64,000 nucleotides of DNA from Lytechinus variegatus (Eukaryota > Echinodermata > Echinoidea > Temnopleuroida > Toxopneustidae), in the NCBI RefSeq assembly GCF_018143015.1, contig NC_054753.1, forward strand, positions 26,858,962 to 26,922,961. The letters run 5' to 3'. Every line of letters begins with the position of its first letter. Position 1 is the first letter of the stretch. The position numbers and the translations under genes were made by a program. The notes below the pieces were generated by a model. The model did no database searches. It had not been told where the DNA came from and worked only from the letters and a program-made list of their open reading frames with translations. Shown in pieces: positions 47,152 through 58,687 of the stretch.

Positions 47152-49517
47152 TCAAATTCTCAGACGTGCTTCATACATTTCTTGAAAGTATTTCATGACT
47201 TCGTCAGAACCTTTGATGACGTCAGCGGGTAGTTGATCACGTGGTGGTTTTTTACTTGGAGGCAGAAAACAGCTACTTTTCATGGCCGTTCCATAAAAAT
47301 TCACGATGTCCATCAGAAGATTGTCGCCACAAGCTTTCATCTTCTTGAAGGTTTCTACTGATGCATCCCATTGGAGTAAGCTATCGTTATAAGGCAACCC
47401 CACTGCAGCACAATAAGCTGAAAGCGTCTCAGCTGGTTTGGTGAGTAGATCATCACCGTCAATGATGAGAGGGTTAGGATCAATCCCAGAGTCTTGGAGA
47501 TACTTCCAGAGGTCGTAGAGATCCTTCATGTACCATCCTTGAGAGTTTGCAATGAAATCGTCATGACGCTGTAAGTCAAATGTCTTCTCATCCGCAGCTT
47601 CTCCTATAATAGTTTGAAATGAACAAATGACAAGGCACCGTGAGATGTGTAGGTCTAATCAAATCGGATACGTCTTTCATTCGTATTTTTATGGTTTCCA
47701 CGATTCAGTATAATTTCAAAGACCACTTATTCGGTAAAGACCACCCGATCTGTTACAAGATCAAGACCGAGTGTGAGTGTTTCATGAAAAAATAAATAAA
47801 TTACACCATGAAGTATGGTAGGTTTAAGTCGGATTCCTTTTTCACCCAGACCCTAGCTCATAAACAGTATGGCTTCCAAGCTTCAGTAAGAGCACCCTTT
47901 CGGTTAGGACCACGTATCTGTATAAGATAAAGACCCGGTGACCCAATGGACTCAATAATGACAAGAAATTATGAAATACGTAGGTATCAATCAGATAAAT
48001 TCATTTTCACCAAGACACTATCTTCTACACAAAACGGCTCCCAAGCTTCGGTATCATTTCAAAGATCACAAATTTGGTGTCAAGACCCCCCCCCCCCCCC
48101 CCCCCGAAGGCACTTCCATTCACGAGTGGATACCATGCGCGACCATGAGATCTCAAAAAGCACCCTAAACACGTATTTTCCATATTCTGAAAATGCACCC
48201 TTCAACATGTATCGGCGTGTAAAACCATTCCCTTAACAACTATTGGAAACAAGATACTCTTGGCACGTATTCCCTGAATTGAACCCCTAAACAAGTATGG
48301 CGATATTTCAAATGTTATTTGTCACGGACGTCGGTCGTTTTACCTTTTAATACATCATTGGGTTTAGTACAGCCCCACCTCCCACACCTCTCGCAAACCG
48401 TATTTTAAACACGTAGTGTTGACTCTTGGGGCAAAAAGTACATCCTTTTTAAAACATTTTAGTCTTAGCTTTCCTAGCAAAAATAGATACCCCTTTTTTA
48501 TTACTTTAGCGTTTTTTACACCATTATTTACGCAGCCCTATCTTGAAAAAGATATCCTTTTTACATGTTTTTTGGTCGCGCATGGTATCCACTCGTTAAT
48601 GTAAGTGCCCCCCCCCCGGGTGGTTGCATTTCGTGAAGGTGTCCATGAACTTTTGAGCATGAAGAAAAGTTAAACCTCAATTAAATACATGTACTATTAA
48701 TCTAGCATCAGTTTACTATAACTCACCTTTTAAGGCACCCACATCCGAGTAATGGTTAAAGATGGTCCTTCTGTAAGACATGAGAAAACGCTCCGGGTCC
48801 CTAATGAGCATGGTATGTCGGTAACCCTCTGGCAAGTACTCTCGATATCCGTCAGGTACACCGAAGGCCATATCTTTGACAAACACGTGTTTGGCAGTAG
48901 AATTCTCAAGACTGCGTTTTACAGATCCATATCTGTGTCGATAAAAAATGCACGGTATTAGATTATGTTAATTAGCAAGAAATATTATTAATTGGGTTAC
49001 CGTACTGGAAATGAAATATGTTCTAAATCCATGTCCACCGGCCCATTAACAACTTGCCTTGGTGAATGGGGACAACATAATGAATATTACGCTGGAAATT
49101 GATCATATTTCGGGAGTAAGCCACGATTAATGCGAGTAGGTAAATTATTATTGCGTAATATAACAAAACGTCATTTGCAGTCTAGGGTCCGCCCCTGTTA
49201 AATATGTAACAAAAAAACAATCACCAACAAGTAACTTACGGAAGACGATCTGGCTCAGATTTAGTGTTGATGACTTTATCAGTGTATTCCTTGACTGTCT
49301 GGAATATCTCCTCGTTGCCCTCATACTCCTTCGGGATAGTGAGCTTGGTGTGCAGCTCGTACTGTACCCTTGCTGCGTAGCTGAAGGTGTAGGGTTCGAA
49401 CCACACTTCGGTGTCCTCGATGTAGCTCAGACACTTGGCAAAAGCCGTAGAGATTGCCCGCGGCACGCACCAGAGGATGGTCCTACTTCCGCTGCCTGCT
49501 TCGATCGGAGATGTCAT
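47152..49517 (-). CDS. Sulfotransferase-like protein, gene E (3 exons, 311 aa)
   Basis: Coding exons are 49240-49517, 48727-48932 and 47152-47603, with donors GTAAGT and GTGAGT and phases 2 and 1. The P-loop WCVPRAISTA starts at residue 16. The 3'-phosphate loop reads MLIRDPERFLMSYRR, keeping R137 and S145 but replacing the F and N/H of the other copies. Exon 3 is 6 nt longer than in the paralogues because of a two-residue insertion near its start (RHDDFIANSQGW). Intron 1 is only 307 nt, the shortest in the array; intron 2 (1,123 nt) includes a long C run near 48090. It is the first gene of the array in transcription order. A transposon-like end (AGAGTGTA) lies about 23 nt past the stop, so the 3' UTR probably contains mobile sequence. 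Confidence 0.87.
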
Positions 49518-49519
49518 CT

Positions 49520-50230
49520 TTGGGTTTTGGAGATTTCTATACGCAAAATTAAGACGAGTGGGGGTAATTGTGGGTGAAAGTTACAAATAACAAGGATAGT
49601 CGCCAGATTTTTAGATTTATTTGAAATATGTTTTTTGTAAGATATATTTATTTTATAACTTTTTATTCAATGGGAACATGATTCTGCAGATAAAAGGCTG
49701 CAGAAAGGTTTGGAGAGTGGTTCGGCTCTTTTCCCACTTTGTAAAAATCTGTTCGACGTATAGGCCGACTTTAATACTTTACAGTCACTTTCATCAAAGG
49801 TGTAGATCTTCAAATATGTATATATATATGAAAGAAAAATATAATATGTCAACATTGTATGAATTTACAATGTTGCAATTAGCCGAGCATCTAAAAATCA
49901 ACTTGAATTTGGGGATCGAATAAACGGCTCATCGAATTCGAAATTGAGTATACTCACTGCGTGACGGCGCAGCGGAAAGAAGAAAGGTCCAATGTCGTCT
50001 GTCGACCTATTTCGCCTGTACCAGTGTACGTGAATACGAAAATGTATAGCTATTTCCAGTCATTACTGTTCAAGTACTAAGTGGGGTGACTATATGACTG
50101 ATAAAAACATTAGTTCCATGACTACGTGACAACATTCATGAAGTGGCAAGTGTCACCATTTGACATACTTCACACTATATATGTCATAGTAATCGGCAGT
50201 CACTGCTATCAAATCAAAGTAAAACTCCAT
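49520..50230. other. Gene-free stretch upstream of gene E
   Basis: The near part is presumably gene E promoter and 5' UTR. No TATA box or element is recognised. Confidence 0.4.
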
Positions 50231-50254
50231 AAGTTCACGGCCCTGCATGGGGGA

Positions 50255-50600
50255 GATTTTTTTCAGGGGGGGGGAACAAATGTAAATTTGACAAGCGAAA
50301 ATATAAAAAAAAAATGAAGGTCATTTTGCTCCCGAAAAATTTGACGAGCAAAATATATAAAAAAAGGGGTTTCACTACAAAGTGACGGTCATTTTGGTCC
50401 CGAGACATTTGAAAAGCAAGAAAGGGGGGGGGGGGCTACAAAATGAAAATAATTTAACTCCCGAGAAATTCGACAAGCAAAAAAAAAGAGGGGGTTTCAC
50501 TACAAAATGAAGGTCATTATGGTCCCGAGAAATCTGACAAGCAAAAAAAAAAAGGTTTCTGTATATAGAAAATGTATAGGTCATGTTGGTTACATTTCTC
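50255..50600 (+). repeat. Degenerate minisatellite, GACAAGCAAAA units with G runs
   Basis: Units of about 70-80 bp contain TTTGACAAGCAAAA, a GGGG run, CACTACAAAATGAAGGTCAT and TGGTCCCGAGAAAT. A related, shorter version is at 52560-52735. Confidence 0.7.
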
Positions 50601-51727
50601 CATTATCTCATTATTCCAGGGGGTGCTTCCTATGGCGAATAATACTCGCAGCCGCACCCATGCCCAGCACCCCCCCCCCCCCGCTTCCCAGGGCCATGGG
50701 TAAGTTCAGATATAGACCAACAAATCCGCTGTTTCGGGTATTGTCTGATTTTTTTCCCTCCTATACACAGAAGGATGACAGGAAACAACCGCCGCTTTAC
50801 TAAACGTCTATGGAGAAAGGGTGCGCTCCTGCACCCTCCTCGAGTGCCCCTTTCCCCCTAAATTTTGCTTTTTGACAGGGGGAAAAGGAAGAAATGATAA
50901 AGATAAATTTATACCAAATACAATCAGCTTACCACCTTTCTGAAACATATGCAAAATTTTGCCCCCCCCCCAAAAAAAAAAATCATTTAGGAGTGGAGTA
51001 ATCGAGGAGGGTGCAAAATCGCACCTTTTCTTCATTAAGCGGCGGTTGTTTGCTCCACCATTACGAGCCGTCATCGGTCTTATGGCGGAGGGGACCCGCG
51101 GAGCCAGACGAAGTCTCAGCAGAGCATATCCCTGACAGAAATATATCTATTTATCGGTCTAGTTAAACTAGTGCTCCAGAGGAGTTGACATTCATATTTT
51201 TAACATAACTTTACGAATAATACAGTCCATAAATCTTTATAACACCTAGAGATCATTTCGATATTGAACGTATGGAATGTGTAAATGCATGTTGACTCAA
51301 ATTTTTATATTTTTTCAGATCATTAGACGATATATATATATGGATTTTTCAAAAAACAAAAAAAATGATATCCGGTATGACCTTCACCAATAGCAACATG
51401 GGGGGTGGCAATTTGTGGGCAATCTTTAACCGATTAGACATTCGAATAATGGGGCGCCACATTGATGTTTAAAGCCTATAATCAAGGCGGAGACTGCTTG
51501 TTATGTCTTTTCGATTTTGATGTTTTGCGAATCATTGGCATTATGTCTGATGCGGAAGACTACTCACCTATCATATGAACTTTTAAAGCAATTAACTCCC
51601 AATGAACTACACAGAAAAAAAGGATTTTACGAAAACAAATACCGTAATATGTATGTCCTCAATCTGTTTCGTAATTGAAATAGTATAGCGCCACCTATTC
51701 CATGCATGTATTCATAAATAATCTTTT

Positions 51728-51905
51728 CCGAGCATCTGGGCGTTGTGGCGTGCGCCTGTATTCCAAGCTGTGGGGAGTTACAAATTGATGCAGAGGTTCG
51801 AGCCCTGGTCGCGTCTTTCGGATGGTGACGTTAAAGGTCGGTCCCAGACGTAAATAATCACTTCTGATTGATACACGTCTGACAAAACCCAAACACACAC
51901 ACACA
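51728..51905 (+). mobile_element. SINE with a 7SL-like head, copy 2
   Basis: It reads GGGCGTTGTGGCGTGCGCCT, then GTATTCCAAGCTGTGGGGAG, close to the 5' Alu domain of 7SL RNA. It continues through GGTTCGAGCCCTGGTC and a CGTCTTTCGGATGGTGACG block shared with the copy at 3585. The tail is (CA)n. Confidence 0.5.
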
Positions 51906-52559
51906 CATTGACTTGAAAAAAAGATGGATAGAACAAAATGCCCTTGTCATAAATAAGCTTGGTCACTTCAATCCCTCAGTCTCGATACTACACTCTAAAA
52001 ATCAAGGATTTAAAGTAAATCCAGATTGGTTACGGTTAGTGACCAGCCGAATGTTGGATTCATTTTAAATCTTTAGGATTAGCTTTCCAATCTCAAAAGA
52101 TTTGAAATCAAATCTTTTAGATTTATATCTTAATCGATAAGGTTTAAATCTGACTAAAATATTCGACTGGTTACTATTTACAGCCGATCTGGGTTCATTT
52201 TAAATTCTTGATTTGTTTGGAGTGGATTACACGTTAAAAGCACTTTAAAGAGATTTGAAATGAACTCTTAATGTATTTTTCTCTCTCTGGTCATAATGAT
52301 TAGACTATAGAACAAATTTTAAATGCGTAATACTATGCGATTTTCAACAGAATTATTCCTTCAATTCACATTAACAATGAGCATCACGAAAGATTTATTT
52401 GATTGGTAGATTGTATCTTCTGGAAAAGGCGTTTTATAAATCCAACTTTAACCATTGATTGTAATGATTGATTCACTATAAACCGCTGTTAAAATTTCAA
52501 GCGCGTTGTTTATTCTTGTCACTCAAAAAACTATCGTTCGTACCTAGGATTTTCCACAG

Positions 52560-52735
52560 GGGGGGGCAAAATCGTCCATCCAAAAACTTGACAAGCAAAA
52601 AAAAAACGAAAAAAAAGGTCTTCAAGCTCGTCAGGGGGGGGGGGGCAAAATAGGTCTTTCAAGCTCGTCAGGGGGGGGGGGCAAGTATATGTCTTTTGTA
52701 TGGGTTGTGGCTCGTCAAGGGGGGCAGACTTCCCC
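52560..52735 (+). repeat. G-run repeat, GCTCGTCAGGGG units
   Basis: Three units of about 40-50 bp, each with CTTCAAGCTCGTCAGGGG and a long G run. Confidence 0.75.
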
Positions 52736-52894
52736 CTCTGCCCCCTTATAGGTACGCTAGTGGGCTGTTTGAAATATTTGAAACAACTTGTACAAAAGCT
52801 TAAAAAACTTTTTTATGAAAACAATTCTTATTAGAGTGATGGGTATAAACAACGTGACTGCTTAAAACAAAATTTTTATAATGTCTTTTCATTC

Positions 52895-53046
52895 ATTCGT
52901 TCATTCGTTGATTGATTGATTGATTGATTGATTGATATGATTTATCGATTAATTGATTGATTTGTTGATAGATGTGATTTATCGATTAATTGATTGATTT
53001 GTTGATTGATAGATGTGATTTATCGATTGATTGATTGATTGATTGA
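52895..53046 (+). repeat. ATTGATTG microsatellite with longer-period repeat
   Basis: Runs of ATTG are broken by a ~46-bp unit (GTGATTTATCGATTAATTGA, then TTTGTTGATAGAT) present about three times. Confidence 0.9.
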
Positions 53047-53290
53047 AGAAGGGTAAAGAACAATTCACTTTAGAAGATGAACAAACTGATACATCAAATT
53101 GCAATGAAATATGAAATGAAATATTTTACGAGCAATAGTTTTTTTCTCTTTATTAGTTTGCTTCTGGTCGATATTAGGTGGTAAAGTTTAGTAAAGCACA
53201 TTTCTCAATGAGTGAGAGATTATACTGAATCCAGGGTGATAATGATAAAATGCAGAACGAAGCAAATGAATGGAATATTTAGTGGCACAG

Positions 53291-53419
53291 TAACATTTTT
53301 TTCCTACGGCTGCCGTACGGTGAGTAAAAAACAGTCGTTTTATTCAAACCACCTATAATGTAGCTGATACAAAAAATGCTCAAACGGCTGATTTCGACTC
53401 GCTGTATGTGACTAATACC
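53291..53419. repeat. P1 palindromic element, copy 2 (degraded)
   Basis: TCCTACGGCTGCCGTACGGT at the left and AACGGCTGATTTCGACTCGC at the right. The right end merges with the next copy. Confidence 0.6.
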
Positions 53420-53587
53420 TTGGTCACAATTGCTCTACGGCGGCCCTACGGCTAGTCGAAAACAGCCGTGTTTGCTTATTTTAATTCAAACCACCTAATC
53501 ATGTATATGTAGTTGGACAAAAAATGTTAAAACGGCTGTTTTCGACTCGCCGTACGGCCGCCGTAGAGCAAATGTGACCAAGGTATA
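53417..53587. repeat. P1 palindromic element, copy 3
   Basis: It is bounded by ATACCTTGGTCACAATTGC and GCAAATGTGACCAAGGTAT, with arms CTACGGCGGCCCTACGG and CCGTACGGCCGCCGTAG. It stands next to copy 2 in tandem. Confidence 0.8.
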
Positions 53588-54164
53588 AGGTGAAATTCTG
53601 ATAAGGTATAATAGTGGTGGGTGGACGAAAAACGGAGTTCCAGTTCTATGTCATTTGGTGGAAATCCAATTGTCCTTACACAATAGACGGCATCGACTTT
53701 CTATCCACGACTCAACGACCAGTACAGTTATACCGATGACACAACACTTGAGCGTATTGAATATACGAAAATCTATAAAAACACCGTCATCGCCAGAAGT
53801 AGAGTTTATATTCAACACAATGGGCACTCGTTACAGCATGTACTCTACATTATTTGCTCAATCTCTTGATCACCTTCATAGGCTTGTTGAGGACACTCTG
53901 TCCTGATAGTTATTTCGATATTGTTTACAAACCAAAGTTATTTAGGGGATGTAACAGTTTGAAATAACGCGGATGTGCAAGTACTCGACGGAGTATGGTA
54001 TGACGCCTAGAAAATGACGCGCTCCCAATGCGTCATATTATGTCGAGTGGTCTTCGAAAAGACGATATCAAGAGCCTCTGGCCGAATTCCATTGCAACAT
54101 TTCTTTACTGTAGATTGTAAGCAATTCAGCCGTAAGGCTGCTATGTGCAATAGCTTTATACCGA

Positions 54165-54345
54165 AACAATTAAATAGATGAATAAATAAATCTATACATA
54201 GATACATATATAAGTAAATAAATCAATAAATAAATAAGTAAAACAAATAAATAGATAGATAATTGAATAAATAGATGAATGAATAAATACAATGAATGAA
54301 TAAATAGATAAATAAATGAATAAATAAATAAACAAATGAATCTCA
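54165..54345 (+). repeat. (AAAT)n / (ATAG)n microsatellite
   Basis: Interrupted AATA, AATG and ATAG repeats. Confidence 0.9.
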
Positions 54346-54349
54346 AGAA

Positions 54350-56790
54350 ATAGAGATAGGCCTATCTACTTTTAACACAAAATGCTCCGAACGTTGAGCT
54401 AAATTATATTCTATTTTGTGTCAAAATAAATGCATGTGTACATAATTTCATTGAAATTTTTATTTTTTGAAAGAATGGTATCATTTGACCATAAATGAAT
54501 GAGCCCATTCTTATTTCCCCTTTTTCACTTTAAAGCAATTTGTGGAACTGTATTTATCTGTCCTTACTTTCAGCTGTGCAGTGTAGCATTTAATATCGCA
54601 AGGCTGTGAATATCGGGAAGGCATTGTTATTGCTTTTCTTTTCATGTCTCGCTACTCTTCGCTACACCAATAATAATCGAAAGTGATTCTTTATTACCCA
54701 GCATTCCTTAACAACATGCTGAAGGAGTAGAGGGCCGTGCCGCCACTTGGACAGTAAAATGACTTTACGACGGAGAGTCTCCACTAATTTGAGTTTAATG
54801 TGGACTGGTAGCAATTGGTGAATAATTGTAAATGCTCATTTAGATGGTTGATTGCCTAATTTTATGAGAAGAGGGACAATTTAACCAGGATAATAACAAT
54901 TGGTTTATCAAAGGAGATCGAAAAGGGTAAGTATGCGGTTCGTGCATACTAAGCACTCGGCTGTGAAGTGTTTATCGATGTGAAAATAGGCTAAGTAAAC
55001 AAAGTCAATTAGTCACGAAATTCGGGTCAAGTTAGCTATGTTCATTTTCATTTCATCAGCAAGCGTAGATTATAATGTTTGGCAATGTGTTAATTGTGTT
55101 GACGACATGTTTGTATGTTTATTACTTGTAGGTAGATCTTGAACAATTTTAGTTGGGGACGTAGATTAACTGCATGCGTTGCTAGGGTATAATGGGGTGG
55201 ACGTGCGGCTGTTGCTATGCGCGTATGATATGGCGAAGTGTTCGACTATGAATTATCAAGTTTGAAATTATTCCAAATAACTGATAAAAAACAAAGCTAC
55301 ATATGACGATGCTGGGAAACAAGTATTGAAGTTCATTTTCACACAATTATTGAAAAGTATTCTTTGCAGCAAAAATGCATACATGATTTTTTTTTTTCAA
55401 GGATCGAGGCCCGGCAGTGATTAAATACAATAATTTGGAATGTTTGTTCAACTTGGATCTTACTCAGAAAGTAAAATAATTTACGAATTGAAGTTGACTC
55501 CATACTTATCAATCCGGTAATGTATTTCAATTTTTGCTTATTAATGATTAAAGGGATAATTCAAATCCCAATTAAGGAGTAGATTTTTCATAATGAAACG
55601 ACGATGACCATGTGCTTAAATTGCATCTATTTTGGCATGTTTTGGCTGGTCTATGTATATGCTTGTTAGAGATAGGCATAACAATTACTTCCACAAGGGT
55701 TTGGCCCAAACTTGGCCACACCTTACAACAAAATAATTCTATAAAACATTTACTTATTAAAAAGAAATGTGAAAGATTTAAACACGTCCCATAGATAGGT
55801 TTATATGCCGAGTCACCCTTTCCGAATGTTTATTCCTAATAATTAATCACCCCCCCTAATTTTATCAAGGGGTTTTAAAATATATTTCTAGAGAGAATAG
55901 AGAAACACAAAATCGAAGCGCCAACCACTTTAAAATATTTAAGGAATGTGGTATTGCATGGTGACCCCCTTAGTGGGGGGGGGGGGTACATTGGGGCTTA
56001 TTATAACAATGCTATTGAACTTTGGACAGAAAGGTTATAATACATTCTGATAAACATAGCATAATGGAGTGGATTATTACGGTTCTATAATCCGATCTTG
56101 AACCTGGGACCATCACCACCCCTTTTGAAAGAGGAGTGATTATATGAACAATGGAGCCTAATGAGGCATTATTGGACCTGACACAGTACATCATGGACCT
56201 ATAGTAGGTCCATCAGTATGTCGTTTGAGCAAACCTTAATAGCCCCACCTCAAGGGACCTCAAGTCCTCGACTCCTCATATCTGGCCAACTTCATAACCC
56301 ATAATGCAATATTCTATGAAGGGTAGTCTTGTAATGTAGACCCACTTGAAAAATAACACACTATATTACTACTCAATACATTCATATCGCAAAAAAAATG
56401 TTACCAAGTATAGCAAATGAGAACAGGTAACTTTCCTCTGAAAAAAAATAATTTAGTTTCTCTACACAAATATAATTTTATACTAATTCATTCTCAGAAT
56501 TATCAATATTCATCTAAAAAGTATTCTGAACTCGGATTTGATTCAAACTGTTCTTATTGTGGTTCAACTATATACTTAGATAGCCAATTGGGAATAAAAT
56601 CTCTATTAGCAGTTGGCATTACATAATGGTTCTCGATGCAGTCAAAACTAAACTTAATTTTACTTGAAAAAATTTTCTTCACGATCTCACCACGAGGAAA
56701 GAATTGAAAAGAACACGGTAAACATAAGAGACATAGAAACATACAATGTTAACGAAGTCTTGAAATATTTTAATTCCCGTAATTTTAGTA
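54350..56790. other. Gene-free stretch between microsatellite and P1 copy 4
   Basis: Unique AT-rich DNA with no recognised gene. TTAAAGGGATAATTCAAATCC at 55548 resembles one end of an F2 element. Upstream regulatory DNA of the Ser-rich gene is possible. Confidence 0.35.
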
Positions 56791-56796
56791 CAGAGT

Positions 56797-56962
56797 AATA
56801 CCTCAGTCACATTTCATCTCCGGCGTCCATAAGGCGTGTCGAAAACAACCATTTTAATCATTTATTCAAGCCACCTATAATGTAGCTGGTACAAAAATGC
56901 TTTAAAACGGCTGTTTTCGACTCGCCGTACAGCCGCCATAGGAGAAATGTGACTGAGGTATT
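56797..56962. repeat. P1 palindromic element, copy 4
   Basis: Bounded by TAATACCTCAGTCACATTTC and GAAATGTGACTGAGGTATTA. The inner arms are more diverged (CCGGCGTCCATAAGG). Confidence 0.75.
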
Positions 56963-56989
56963 AGACCGTGGTCTAAGTAACTGAACGGC

Positions 56990-57200
56990 AGAATGTATCA
57001 TTCATTGCAATTCGGATTCACCATCGCCAATTAGTCTACTGGGCAAACCCTTCACTCGAAATAGGGGTCTGAATGTGCAGCCTACTCATGCCTTGTGTAC
57101 TGAAGGCTCTCTCGCTCAGGAACAGCAAGTTTTGTATGTGCTAGTCTTTGCGTGGAGACACGCTTGTTGATCAAAGTTCCAATGAGGGTCTGTGCCTGCA
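56990..57200 (+). repeat. Dispersed repeat, left of the Ser-rich gene
   Basis: GGGTCTGAATGTGCA, CAAGTTTTGTATGTGCTAGT and GTTGATCAAAGT occur in this order and again, reverse-complemented, at 61075-61210. The nature of the repeat is unknown. Confidence 0.6.
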
Positions 57201-57204
57201 GACT

Positions 57205-58150
57205 AATCGCCAATCAATGGCAATTTCCAGTTTATAATGATTTCGATCGTCAAGTTTGCCATAATGATTTATTTGCTTAAATATTCTGCACTTCCCTTTT
57301 TTTTCAATATGTACAGTTATTTCGTCGATTTCTAATTTCACTTTTTAGTAGAACCTTTTATAACAGAACCCCCTATATAGTATTGGCTATTGGAAAGACT
57401 AATTCACAACTAGTGAATATTCGTTTAATTAAAGAAGCATTTATCAATTAACAGACAGCTTATGTTCATACCATATAATACATAAATGTTTAACAGCTTA
57501 AGACAACTTGAAAATCAGCCAACTATATTTAAATATAGGGCCTACTGTTTTTGTAAACAAAATTTGATATTTCTTTCTTTGATATCTATAAGTAGCCTTT
57601 TTCTCAAAGAGAGTACTACCTATCAAGTTTGTCTGATTTTTTTTTGCTAAAAAATTACAATAAAATGATTTTAAGAACAATAAATACACTGATGTGATTA
57701 ATAATGCATCCTGGTATATACTGTTGTCAAATCGTCAAGCCATTTATGTCATTCATTAATCATTATCCATTTATATGCTTATCTATATTGTTTATGTTCA
57801 ATTATTTATACATTTGTCCTTTTTGTTGTTTATATAGTCATTTATTCAAGAATCTTTTATTGATCAATGTACGCATGAAAAGAAATGTGATTTCCAATGG
57901 CTTTAACAATAAGTATACACACAGATGAAAAATACAACGTTTCATAACAATATTGTTTATAACTGTCTACAAATTAATTTGATACCCTTAATACCCCTAA
58001 AATTCATAATCCATGAATTAATCAATTTTATTATGAAGTCATCTACTTGTACAGTTTGTTTTCTATAGGGTACCTATCTATCTCATGCGAATACCATGGT
58101 ATAATGTTAATAATGTCTCCTGTTTCTAATTTCTTTATTATTTTCTTCTT
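57205..58150. other. AT-rich stretch upstream of the Ser-rich gene
   Basis: Unique, very AT-rich sequence with no recognised element. It may hold promoter or 5' intron sequence. Confidence 0.35.
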
Positions 58151-58158
58151 TTCACAGG

Positions 58159-58687
58159 AATTCATATTCCCGTCACAACCGTACAAACATCAACCAACGA
58201 CATAGGCCCCATACGTTCATTTTAGCGTGTGGAAGATCTTGATCGAATAATCAATAAGGGAGTACTTCAACAACGTACTTCAGATCAAGTCGATGCCTTT
58301 CACCTGACGCGGAACAAAATACACAACCAATCAATATATGTGACGTTTCATTTCAAGATATGACCGAGGATGATTTTAGGAAACGGAATGAGTGGATAAA
58401 GATTTAAAGCTGAAAATTCGCGAGTAGACTTTACACTTTTTTGTTCACATTTTGTCGTTTTCACCATTAAAATTTTGTGAAAATCCTCTTGAACTGAAAA
58501 CATAGGAGCATCAAGATTAGAAGCCTCAGGATAAACTGAGCGAGCCAAGTAAATCAACTCTTTTTTGCGATGGCTTTTTTATACTAAACTGAGTGGAAGT
58601 GGTCTTTTGTGCTTTACTTTAGTGAAATCTGTTCTATTTAAAAGTTTGTTACGATTCTTTAATCTCCATTACGACGGTTAATCGACC
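58159..58687 (+). promoter_or_regulatory. Probable 5' UTR or promoter region of the Ser-rich gene
   Basis: A good acceptor-like sequence (TTTTCTTCTTTTCACAG) ends at 58158, so a 5' UTR exon may begin at 58159 and run into the coding exon. No clear TATA box or initiator was found. The upstream donor, if any, was not located. Confidence 0.3.

Noticed and set aside
53655-53906. Possible reverse transcriptase fragment (Y-T-D-D-T-T-L in one frame)
   Set aside because: The surrounding residues do not fit a reverse transcriptase, and the frame is short.
56417-56742. Small frames near 56.5 kb, considered as an upstream exon of the Ser-rich gene
   Set aside because: No convincing splice sites or similarity were found.
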